From Kutzneria chonburiensis (GTDB lineage: Bacteria; Actinomycetota; Actinomycetes; Mycobacteriales; Pseudonocardiaceae), in assembly GCF_028622115.1 (NCBI RefSeq), contig NZ_CP097263.1:4278001-4342000 (forward strand): a stretch of 64,000 bases of DNA, given 5' to 3'. Under the pieces are notes generated by a model, which was not told where the DNA came from, made no database searches, and was given only the letters and a program-made list of their open reading frames with translations. The first letter of the stretch is position 1. Each line of letters opens with the position of its first letter. The translations under genes were made by a program, and so were the position numbers. This document shows positions 38,201-50,200 of this stretch, piece by piece.

Positions 38201-41200
38201 CGGTGCCGGGGGTGCCCGGGGTCAGCCGGCGGACCCAGGATCGGGACCGGCTGTGGTCGTCCACGGTGACGTCGTAGGCCACCTTGGCCTTGAAGCCGTG
38301 CACGTCCTCGCCGCCGCCGGTGGACAGCTTGTGCCCGGTCGACGGGCCGGCTTCGGTGTCGTGGGCCCGGTTGTAGCCGTACTGGACGCCGACCGAGGCG
38401 GTCGGCGCGCCCTTGACGTGGCCGCCGTCGAACGGCGTGGTGACGCGGCCGTCCGCGTACACCGTGACGCCCTTCTTCGACGAGCCGGAGATGCCCAGCT
38501 CGTGCGAGGTGCCGCCGGCCCCGGTCACGGTGTGGTCGGGGGCCTGGCCGAGGTGCTCGAACTCGGTCAGGCGGGCCTTGACCGTGACGGTGACGTAGCG
38601 GTTGAAGAACAGGCCCGGCTTCTTCAGGCGGATCTTCATGCCGTCGCCGAGCATGCTGTCCATGTTGGCCGCGAGGTGCTCGTCGGACAGCTTGGTGTCC
38701 AGCTCGCGGCGGTTGGCCGCGGCCAGCGCCTTGTCGCCACGGGAGGCGTCGGCGAACTTGGCGCTGCCGAAGTCCGGCGCCAGCTCCTTGAGCTTGTCGT
38801 TGCCCAGCAAGGTTTCCTCGACCCGCTGGCGCACGTCGTCGCCGCCGGACAGGCTGAGGATCTTGGCCAGGCCCATGGACTTGCCCGAGGACAGGTAGCT
38901 GGGCGCGTGCAGCGGCTCCGGCGTCGGCTCGAAGTCGGTCTTGGCGCCGTGCGGCGGCTCGATACCGGCCCGGTTGGCCTCGACACCGGACATCCGCACG
39001 TGCGCGGCGCCGTCACGGAACACCACCGGCTCGTGCCCGATGGCCTGCACGTGCAGCTTGAAGCCCATCTTGTACAGGCCGGTGACGCCCTCGGTCTCCA
39101 GCACCGACTGCCACTTGGCGGCGTCGCCGATCTTCGTGCCGAGGCTGTCGGTCTTGCTGAACGCGGCGGTCAGGCTGGCCCCGGCGGAGATGCTGTGCGT
39201 CGGGTCGGCGACGCCGGCGGCGCTGCCGCCCAGCCACAGTTCGCCGCCGGTGGTGGAGGTGTTGGACCGGCCGGCGCTGCCGGATCCGCCCAGCGTGGAA
39301 CCGATCTTGTAGCCCTGGCCGCTGCCCTCCAGCGTGGCGTCGACCGGTTCGATCTTCATCCGGACCGCGCCGATCTTGCTGCCGTCGGCGCTGAGCAGGT
39401 CCGGCGAGTAGATCCAGTCCTTGCTCATGGCCGGCAGGTTGTCCTTGATGTTGCCGGCGGACAGGAAGTGCAGCAGCTGCTTGCGTCCGGGCGAGCCGAT
39501 GGCGGTGACCTTGGGGTGCAGGTCCTTGGCCATCAGGTCGAACGCCCCGTGCACACCGCTGACCGACTCGGCGGCGAACACCGACAGGCCCTCGGTCCTT
39601 ACGGCGTGCGGGACCGCGGCCGCCGGCTTGTCGCCGACGGCGTCGTGCGGCAGGGCGATCGAGGCGTCGTGCTCGAACCGGTCGATGCCCGCACCGGTGA
39701 CGGCGCCGTCCTTGTCGGTCAGCCGGATCTCGATGTGCGCCTTGGCATCGACGACGTCCGAGCCCTCGTGGCTGATCGACACCGAGTGGCTGGCGCCGTG
39801 CGAGGACTCCAGCGTGACCACCGGCTTGGCGTGCAGCACCGAGGCGAACACCGAGCCGCCGCCGATGCCGTTGCCGGCGCTGACCGCGGCGGCCAGGTCG
39901 TGCTGCTTGGCCTTGGTCGTGCTCTCGGACGTGGACCGGTCGGTGCCGCCGGCGCGGTCGAGGCTGCGGTCCGGGTCGCTGACCCGCAGCGAGTCGGTGA
40001 AGTCCACCTTGGCCTTCACGGTGGCCTCGTACACCTTGTCGCCCACCCGGACCTCGAACTTGCGGCCCTGGCCGAGCAGCGAGTCGAAGTTCTCCGTCAC
40101 GGCGTGGTGCACGTCGTCCAGGCCCCGCGCGGTGGCCCGCTCCTCGATGCCGTGCGGCAGCAGCTCGGTGATGCCCCGGCCGATGCGGTCGGCCAGCGCG
40201 TCACCGTCCATCAGCCGGCCGAGACCGAGGGATTCGTTGTCCCGCACGTAACTCGGCAGCTGCTCGTGGTCGAGGAACTCCTCCTCGTGGATGGCCGCCA
40301 TGCCTCCAGGAGCGGGCCGGGACCGCGTCGGCACCGGCACGGTTTCGCCGCTGTGGTCACGGACCGGGACCGGGTGGTCGACGAAGTCGGTGGTGTGGAA
40401 GGCATGCGCCACCGCCGAGTTGGCCGCCTTGATGTGCTCGGCGGTCCAGCGGTCGCCGGACTCGATGCGGTCGGCGATGTCGTTCTGGACCTTTTGGTCC
40501 AGTCCGGGCAGGTGCCGCTCCGGGTCGGCACGGAGCTCGTCGGCCAGCCGCTGCCAGATGTCCCAGCTGTCGTGGGCCTTGCCCAGGTGCTGGTTGAGCC
40601 GGCTGGCGAAGGACCGGCCGACGCCGGTACCGCCGGGCGTCGGCTCGGCGGTGTCCTCAGCGGACTGGTCGATCTCCTTGGCGTGCAATCCTTCCGGCAC
40701 GTCCCGCTCGCCGGTGAACATCTCGTGCGAGGTGTCCGGCAAGGCGGCGTGGTCGTCGGCCACGCGCTCGATGGTCGCGAGGTCGACGTCCTGGAAACGG
40801 GCGTCACGGTCGGCGATGCCCTCGCCCATCGGGCTGCTGCCGTCGTCGATCCGGTTCCGCGCCCCCACACCGGTATCGCTGTTGAACACCCGGACGGCGT
40901 CGTCCTTGCCGGCGATCCGGTTCGGGTTGGCCGGGTCCGGCGCGACGTCGTTGTAGCGGTCGGGCAGGCCGAGGAAGTGGCCGACCTCGTGTACGAACAG
41001 TCGTTCCGAGCCGTCGATCGGCCAGTGGTGCTGGTCGATCGGCCCGTCCTGGCCCACGTGCACGGTCTCGTGCGCGGCCGCCGGGTCGTCGTGGAACTCC
41101 ACCCGCACGTGCAGCAGGTCGCCGGACTCCGGCAGCCGGTGCTGGTGGTTGTACAGCTCGTCGACGCCCTGGGCCACGCGGGCCTTCAGCACGTCGAGCT

Positions 41201-44200
41201 GCGCCGGGTGGATGTCGGCGTCGGCGGCCAGGTGCAGCTTGACGGTGTGCTCCCGGACCCAGTGCCCGGGCTGGACCTCCATGCGGCGCACGTCGTAGTG
41301 GATGCGGCCGTCGACCCGGTTCAGCTCGGCCGGGCGGCCGTCCTCGTGGGTGCGCGGAACCTGGCGCAGCACGTCCGGGTCGTCCAGCTCGACGGTCCGG
41401 TGCGGGGCCCGCTCGCGGCCCTCGTCGTACTGCCGGTTCCACTCGTCGGCGGTCAGCTCGGACGGCCGCGGCTCGGGGGCCGTGGTGTCCGGGTGCAGCG
41501 AAACCGGCTGGTCGGTGGCGGTGTGGTCCTGCCAGTGCGGCGCGGGGCGGCCGTCGTACAGCGGCCGGCGCGGCGTCGGGTTGAGCACCTGGTGCGCGCC
41601 GTCCCGCGGCACCAACAGGTTCCAGCCCTCACGGGTCAGGTGCAGGCCTTCACGGTCGCCGTGCACCAGGTTGGCCCCCGACAACGCTTCGAAGGCCCGC
41701 CGGAAAGCGCCCTTCGACATGCCGAACTGCTGCCGGACCTCCATCTCGTTGCCGACGTCGTCGAGCTTGCGGAAGCCCCGCTCGAACACCAGTACCTTGG
41801 CCACGGCAATGGCCTCGGGCGAAGCGTTGGGCAGCACCGACCGCAGGTCGCGCTCGACGTCCGGCGCGTGCAGGCCGGTCAGCTCGTCCACCGGCCGTTC
41901 CGGCGTGGACCGGCCCGAGTGGTACTCCGGCGACATGGACCGGTCGCCCTGCACGTTGCCGGCCTCGCGGATGTTCTTCGACGACTGCGGCGGGCCGTAG
42001 CTGGACCGGTCGTTCCACTGATCCATCCACGGCCGGACCGCGTTGGTCGCAGCCGGGTCGGTTTCCAAGCGGCTCAACGACTCCAGCTGCCGTTCGATCC
42101 GACGCCGGCGGCCCTTGGTGTAGTCCAGGTCCTGCTGGAGCCGGTGCGCCGCATAAGCAGCGTCCTGGTTGCCCCGCTTGGCATCGCGCTGGGCCAGGCG
42201 GAGCTGCTCCTCGATGCCGCGCTCGCGCTTGCGCACGATGTCGTGGAACGCCCGCTGGCGGTCGCCGTTCTGCACGTGCGCCCGGGCCGTCTCGACCAGG
42301 CGGGCCTTCATCAGGTCGTGCACCTGCTGGTCGGTGAAGTGGTGCAGGTTGGAGCCCTCGAGATTGCCGCTGCGGTAGTCCTCGATACGGTCGCGCAGCG
42401 CCTGGTCGGCGTGCCGGGCGACGCCGGCGTTGCGGTCCAGCAGGTCGGAGGCGTCCAGGAAGTCGATCAGGTCCTGGGCCACCTTCTTGACGCTGTCCTC
42501 GTTTCGCTTGGTGCGCTTGAGGATCGTCTTGGCCTTGTCGGCCCGCAGGTCCTCCAGCGACAGCACGTCGATCGGCCGGCCGCTGCCCGGATCCTTGCGC
42601 ACGGTCCGCGGCCGGTGGCCGCCGACGGCCGAGAGGCTGACCTCGTGGCCGAACCAGTTGTGCGTGCCGATGGTCCGGCCGCCGCCCAGCTCGCCCAGCC
42701 GGTCCAGCTGGCCGCCCCGACCGGCCTGCCCGGCCTTGACGTCGACGTGATACTCGTTGATCTTGCCGGGGATGATCGTCTCGTTGATCGCCCGGAACAG
42801 GTCGGTTCCCCTTGCGCCGTCGGCGAAGTTGAGCACGCCGCTGTCGCCGGCGACCCGGAAGTCCAGGTCGCCGATCGGCCGCAGACCACCGTGGAAGCCC
42901 AGCGCGGCACCGCCGGACAGATACGGCTTGTAGCCCAGCTTCTCGACCGCCTCGGCGAACTCCGACGCGACCCGGCCCAGCGGCCGGACCACGGTCGGCT
43001 CGGTCTCCGGGGCCCGCGTGACCGTCTCGAACGGCCGCGGGTCGGGGCGATTGCCGGACAGCTTGTCGTCGCGCATCTCCTGCCGCGACAGGCGCCGGCC
43101 GCTGCCGCCCTGGTGCGCCGGCAGCTGGTGGTACGGCGAGTTCTGGTCGAACGGGGCCGGGGCCGGCCGGTGCTCGACGCCGTCGGCGTCGCGCTCGGAC
43201 GTGGTCCACGGGTCCTCGGTGTCGCCGCGCTTGGCCGTCTCCGGCAGCGGGCCGCGGTCGACCAGCGGGTGGTCGTGCTGGACGGTGCCCGACTTGGACA
43301 CGTCGTCGATCGTGCGCAGGTGGTCGTCGGTCAGCTCCGGGGCCTTGTCCAGCACGGACTTGCCCATCGGGCCTTCGACATCCGCGTCCTCGACCTTGGC
43401 CCGGAAGATCGCGTCGTCCTGGCGGTACTCGTCCTTGAGGCCCAGGTTGTGCAGGACCTCGTGCAGCAGCACGGGTCCGGTGGCCTTGGCCGACCACTTG
43501 GCCTGGTTGGTGTCGCCTCCATTGTGGACGGTGACGTCGCCGTGCTTCGGCCCCTCGCCGCCGAATTCGACCCGCAGGTGGAACTGGTCGCCGCCGGGCA
43601 GCCGGTACCGGCCGTTGATGTGGTCCTCGACCGTCTTGGTCAGCTTCTCCTGCGTGGCCCGGACATCGTCGTGACTGACACCTTCGCCGGCCTTGGTGTT
43701 GAGGCGGACCGTGAACTCACGGACCCACTTGCCCGGCTCGACCTCGATCCGCCGCGTCTCGTGGGCGATCCGGGTCTGCCAGCCGTCCAGCCGATCAGCC
43801 GTGCGATCGCCACGGGTGCTCGGGTCGAACCGCTCGGTGTCCACATGCGACACCGGCGCGTCGTCCCGGCGATGGGCCCACTTGTCCTGTGCGAACAGGG
43901 TTTCGTCCTTGGCCGACGGACCGTGCGGCTCGACACCGTCGCCCTTCGGCGCGTACGCCGGGTAGTGGCTGGCGTAGTCGTAGAGCGGCCGGCGCGGCGT
44001 CGGGTTGGGCACGCGGTGCGCGCCCTCCTGCGGCACCAGAAGCTTGTAGCCCTCGGTGGTGAGGTGGAAGCCCTCCTTGCCCGGCATGGCCAGCTTGGCC
44101 TTGGTCAGCTCCTTGTACGCCTTGGCGAACTCGTTCTTGGAGACGCCGAACTGGCGCTGCGTCTCCATCTCGTCGTTGGTGTTGCCCATCTTGCGGAAGC

Positions 44201-47200
44201 CGCGGGAGAAGGCCAGCGTCTTGGCCACCTTCACGGTCTCCGGCGCGGCGTTGGGGATCTTCGTCCGCAGGTTCTGCTCGACGTCCGGCGCGTGCAGCTC
44301 GTGCAGCTCGCGCACCGGCTGCTCGGGCGTGGAGGCGCCGGAGTGGTACTCCGGCGACATCGACCGGTCGCCCTGGATGTTGCCGGTGGCACGGATGTTG
44401 CGCGAGGTCGACGGCGGCCCGTAGTTGGCCGGGTCGTTCCACGTGTCCATCCACGGCCGGACGGCGCTGGTGGCGGTGGGCTCGGTGTGCAGGCGGCTCA
44501 ACGACTCCAGCTGCTTCTCGATGGCCCGGCGGCGGTCCTTGACGTAGTGGTACTCGTCGTTGAGCCGGTCGACCACGGCCGGATCCATACGGCCGCGCTT
44601 GACCTCGTGGGCCGCGTACTTGATCTGGTCCTCGACGCTGCGCTCGCGCTTGCGGATGATGTCGTGGAACGCGTCGGCCCGCGCGCCGTTGCGCACGTGG
44701 TCCTTGGCCGTCTCCACCAGCCGCGCCTTCATCAGGTCGACGACCTGGCGGTTGGGCAGGTGGTGCAGGTTGGAGCCGTCGAGGTTGGCTCCCTTGTACT
44801 CGTAGACCCGGTCGTGCAGCGCGGCATCCACGTGCTGCCCGACGCCGGCCCGCTTGTCGATCAGCTGCGCGGCGTCCAGGAAGTCGATCAGGTCCTGCGC
44901 GACCTTCTTCACGCTGTCCTGGCCGTGCTTGGTACGGGTCAGGATCGTCTTCGCCTTGTCGGCGCGCAGATCCTCCAGCGACAGCACGTCGATCGGCCGG
45001 CCGAAGCCGCCCGGGTCCATCGTCACCGTGCGCGGCCGGTTGCCCGGCACCGCCGACAGGCTGACCTCGTGGCCCAGCCAGTTGTCGGTGCCGATGGTCA
45101 GCGAGGAGCCGATCGGGTGCAGCTGGTCGAGCTGGCCGCCGCGCTCGGCCCGGTTGGCGTTGGCGTCGTTGTGGTACTCGTTGACCACGCGCGGCAAGGT
45201 GTTGCCGTTCAACGTGGTCAGCACGGCCGAGCCCTTGCCGCCGTCGGCGAAGTGCACGATCTCGCTGTCGCCGGCCACCCGGAAGTCCAGGTCGCCGATC
45301 GGGCGCAGACCGCCGTGGAAGCCCAGCGCCCCACCGCCGGACAGGTACGGCCGCAGGCCCATCTTCTGCAACGCGTCGGAGAAGTCCGCGGCCACCCGCT
45401 CGCGCGGCCGGACGACCTTGGGCGGGGCCGTCGGCAGCGCCTGCGCCAGCGGCCGCAGCGACGGCAGCTCACGCTCTTCGTGCTGGGTGGAACGCTTGGC
45501 GTCGAACCATTCCTGCCGCGACGGCCGGCGGCCGCTGTTGCCCTGGTGCGCCGGCAACTGGTGGTAGACCGAGTCGCCGTAGTACGGCGACGGTGCCGGC
45601 CGGTGCCCGTCACCCTCGTGCTCGGTGGTGGTCCACGGGTCCTCGACGTCCCGGTGCTCGGCCGACGGCGGCAGCGGGCCGCGGTCGACCAGCGGCAGGT
45701 CGTGCTGCACCGCGCTGGCCTTCTGCACGTCGTCGATCGTGCGCAGGTGTTCGTCGGTCAGCTCCGGGGCACGGTCGAGGACATCCCGGCCCATCGGGCC
45801 GCGCACGTCCTTGTCCTCGACCTTGTCGCGGAAGACGGCGTTGTCCTGCTTGTACTCGTCCTTCAGGCCCAGGTTGTGCAGGACCTCGTGCAGCAGCACG
45901 GATCCGGTCGCGTCCTTCGACCAGCCGGCCTGATCGGTCTTGGTTCCATTGTGGACGGTCACGTTGCCGTGCTTCGGCCCCTCGCCACCGAATTCGACGC
46001 GCAGGTGGAACTGGTCGCCGCCGGGCAGCCGGTAGCGGCCGTTGATGTGGTCCTCGACCGACTTGACCAGGCGTTCCTGCGCCGACACCAGCTCGTGCTC
46101 GGAGACGCCCTCGCCGGCCTTGGCGTTGAGCCGAACGGTGAACTCGCGGACCCACTTGCCGTCGGTGATCTCCATCCGGCGCGACTCGTAGCCGATCCGG
46201 GTCTGCCAGCCGTCGATGCGGCCCTTGCCGTCGGCCCCGCGCTTGCTCGGGTCGAACCGCTCGGTGTCGACGTGCGCGGCCGGGGCCTGGTCCCGCAACG
46301 ACTCCCACTGGTCGTGGTGGAACAGCTCCGGGTCCTTGGGCGACGGCTCGTGGTGCGAGACAACGGAATCGCCCTCGGGGGCCCAGGCCGGGCGGTGGCC
46401 GTACGGGTCGCCGTGCGAGGTGCTCGGCCGCGACAGCGAGACGCCGCGCAGCGCGTTGGTCACGTTGGTCAGGCTCAGCTTGCGACCGCGAACCTGGTCG
46501 CCGCCGGTGACGTCCTTGAGGTGCGCCTTGGCCTCCCGCAGCTGGTTCTGCACCTGCTGGAGGTGGTCGTGCGCGCCGTCGGCCACCCAGGTCTGGTAGT
46601 GCGCGCCCTGCTCGGTCTGGGCCAGCGCCTGGTTGGCCTCGCCGATCCGGCGGTGATCCGACGGCAGCTTGTTCTGGTACCACTTGAGATTCGCGTCGAC
46701 ATCGGCCCGGTACTTGGCCTGGATGTTGCGCTGTTCTTCCCAGTGCGCGCGGGTGTTGGCCAGCTTGGTCAGCCGCGAGCCGCTGACGCCGGCGTCCCGC
46801 GCGTCGCGGTGCGCCTTCTTGGCGTCGTCATAGGTCCGCTGCACGTCGGTCAGCGTCTTCTGGGCGGCGTCGAGCTGCTTGCGGTGCTCGGCGATCTGCC
46901 GCTCGGTCTCGGCCCGCTCCGACTCGGCCGCGGTCACCGCCTCGCGCGCCCGCTGCTCGGCCTCGGCCTGCTCGTGGGTGACCTTGGCCTTGCCCTTGTT
47001 GATCGTCTGGACCTGCTGCTTGGCCGCGCCGAGCTCCTTCTCCAGCCGCTCGACGTCGGCCCGGGCCTCGTCCACCCGGATCTTGTGCAGCTGCTGCCGG
47101 GCATCCCGCAGCGTGCCCTCGGCCTTCTCCACCGCGACGTGGGCATCGTCGCGCTGCTTGTACCACGGGGCCGCGTCGGCGCTGGCCTTCTCGTGCCACT

Positions 47201-50200
47201 GTGCGGCGGCATCGCGCTGGCCCAACGCCTCCCGCGTACCTTGCCGGTACGCGGACAGCTGCCGGTCGGCCTCCTTGGCCGCCAGTTTGGCGTCGTCGCG
47301 CTCCCTGATCGCCTGGTTCTCGAGCTCCTGGGCGTGCTGGGTGCGCAGCCGACGGCGGTCCTCCCGGGCCGTCTCCCGCGCACGCTGAGTCGTGTCGGCG
47401 TGGTCGTCGGCCTGGTCACGCTGCCGCCGCAGCTCCTCCTGGTGCCGTACCCGGGCCAGGTAGTGCTCGTCGGTGTCGCGGGCCGCCTTGGCCGCCTTGC
47501 GGGCCGTGTCGTCCAGGCTGCTCAGGTGCTTCTCGACGTCGGCCAGGTACTTCCGGTGGTCGGCCAGGTTCTTGTCGAGCTTGGCGATGTGCTCGACCTG
47601 CGCGTGCTCCATGGGCGACGGCACGTGCTGGGCCGCCGGCGCGGCCACGTCCCGGCGCGGGCCGACCGACTGGCTGCGGCCGTGGCCGGTCTGCCCCATG
47701 GAGAACGACTCGGCACGAGCACGGCCGCCGCCGATGTCGAAGACGTTGCGCCGCGGCTTGGGTGCGGCGCTGTACATGGCCAGCCGGACGTTGTGCGCGC
47801 CACGCGGCAGCTCGGCCAGGCCGTTGCGCTGCCCGTCGAGGAAGACCACGCCGTGCTCGGTGTTGAGCACGTTGACCACGTGGCTGCCGTTGCTGTGGTC
47901 GAACCAGACCAGGCCGCGGTTGAACCGGTCGCCCGAGATCCGGTCGATCACGTCGTCGAAGCCGTTGACGTGCTCGTACTCGGCGCCGACCCGCTTGAGC
48001 ATGCGCCGGTCGGCCCGGTACGGCTCCAGCTGCGGCTTCGGGTGCACCGGCGCGACCGCGCGCTCGCCGTCGAGCACCTTGTCCACCGCGGCCACGGCCG
48101 AGGAGCAGTTGACACCGGCGTTCGGGTCCCGGCCGAAGCTCGGGTTGACGCCGCGCACGTCCGGGAACTGGTCCTTGACGAACTCGTTCTCCTGCCGGAT
48201 GCGCTCGTGGTCGTACGACGGGGTGTGCGTGATGGCGGCCTTGGAGGTCACGCCGGGCACGGTGTGCTTGAGGTCGCTCCACGGCGTGTGCAGGTTGGAC
48301 CAGCTGCTGCCGCTGCTACGGGCCGAGGCGTCGTGCTGGGGCTGCTGGTGGCGCAGCTGCTGGATCTCCGGCCGCGGGCCGGAAACGCTGCCGCGACGCA
48401 GGCCCTGCATGAACTTCTTCATGCCGCCGGGGCCGCCCTCGGTCCGGCGGGTGTCGAAGACGTCCCGCAGGGTCTCGGACAGCCGCTCGGCGCCGTCGAA
48501 GGGATGGCGGTTGTTGCGGTCCTCGTACAGGCGGTAGGCGACGGCGGTGTGGATGTCGTCGAGCAGCTTGGCGTGCGCCGTTTCCTCGGGCGTGAGGTCC
48601 TTGCGGAACAGCGGCGGGGCCTCGTGCCGGTCGGCCATCAGGTCGCCGGCCTCGGCCAGGTAGTGGTGCTGCTCGTCCTGGTCCAGCTCGGCGAACCAGG
48701 CCTTGCGCAGGTTCATGTCGTCGCGCCAGGCCTCCCGGCTGGAAGCGGGACTTTCCTCCTCGTGCGGGGCCGGGGCGGGGCGGTGGCCGGGCGTGTCCTC
48801 GTCGTGCCGGGTCAGGTTCCACGGGTTCTCGACGTCGCGGTCCTGCCGCGTCGGCGGCAGCGGGCCGCGGTCGACCAGTGGGTGGTCATGCTGGACCGCG
48901 CTGGCCTTCTGCACGTCGTCGATCGTGCGCAGGTGGTCCTCGGTCAGCTCCGGGGCCCGGTCGAGGACGTCCTTGCCCATGGGGCCACGGACATCCTTGT
49001 CGTCCACCTTGGCGCGGAAGATCGCGTCACCCTGGCGGTACTCGTCCTTGAGGCCCAGGTTGTGCAGGACCTCGTGCAGCAGCACCGGTCCGGTGGCGTC
49101 CTTGGACCAGCCGGCCTGATCGGTCTTCGGACCATTGTGGACGGTCACGTCGCCGTGCTTCGGCCCCTCGCCGCCGAATTCCACCCGCAGATGGAACTGA
49201 TCGCCGCCGGGCAGCCGGTGACGGCCGTTGATGTGGTCGTCGATCGACCGGGTCAGCTTCTCCTGCGCGGCACGGACATCCGCCGGCGTGATGCCCTCGC
49301 CGGCCTTGGTGTCCATACGGACCGTGAACTCACGGACCCACTTGCCGTTCTCGACCTCGATCCGCCGTGACTCGTACCCGATCCGCGTCTGCCAGCCGTC
49401 CAGCAGCTTGGCCGTGCGGTCGCCACGGGTGCTCGGGTCGAACCGCTCGGTGTTGACCTGGGCCACCGGGGCGTCGTCCCGGCGATGAGCCCATTTGTCC
49501 TGCGAGAACAGGGTTTCGTCCTTGGCCGACGGCCCGTGCGGCTCCACGGCGTCGCCGTGCGGGGCGGATGCCGGGTAGTGGCCGTCGGTGTAGTCGTGCA
49601 GCGGGCGCCGCGGCGTCGGGTTCGGGACGCGGTACGGGCCCTCGTGCGGCACCAGCAGCCGGTAGCCCTCGGAGCTCAGGTGCAGGCCCTCACGGCCGTC
49701 CAGCACCAGCTTGGCCTTGCTGAGTTCCTTGAACGCCTTGGAGAACTCGTTCTTGGACAGCCCGAACTGCTCGCGGGTCTCGTTGCTGTCGGCGGCGTTG
49801 TGCAGCCGGCGGAAGCCGCCGGAGAAGGCCAGCGTCTTGGCCACCGCCATGGCTTCCGGCGATGCCTTGGGCAGCTTGGACAACAGCTTCTGCTCGACGT
49901 CCGGCGCGTGCAGGTCGGCGATGTCCCGTACCGGCAGCTCCGGCGTGGAAGCGCCCGAGTGGTACTCCGGCGACATCGAGCGGTCGCCCTGGATGTTGCC
50001 GGTGGCGTGCACGTTGCGGGACTCGCGCGGCGGCCCGTACGAGGACGGGTCGTTCCACTGGCGCATCCACGGCCGGACCGTGCTGGTGGCGGCCGGCTCG
50101 GTGTGCAGGTGGCTCAACGACTCCAGCTGCCGCTCGATGGTCCGGCGGCGCGACTTCACGTACTGGAGCTCGCGTTCCAGCGACTGCGCGTGCCGGGCCG

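Noticed and set aside
37173-49370. Open frame of about 4,065 codons on the plus strand opposite the giant gene
   Set aside because: It mirrors the giant gene's codon structure (high G/C at third positions removes stops on the other strand). The translation is a low-complexity mix of Val, Arg, Gly and His without domains.
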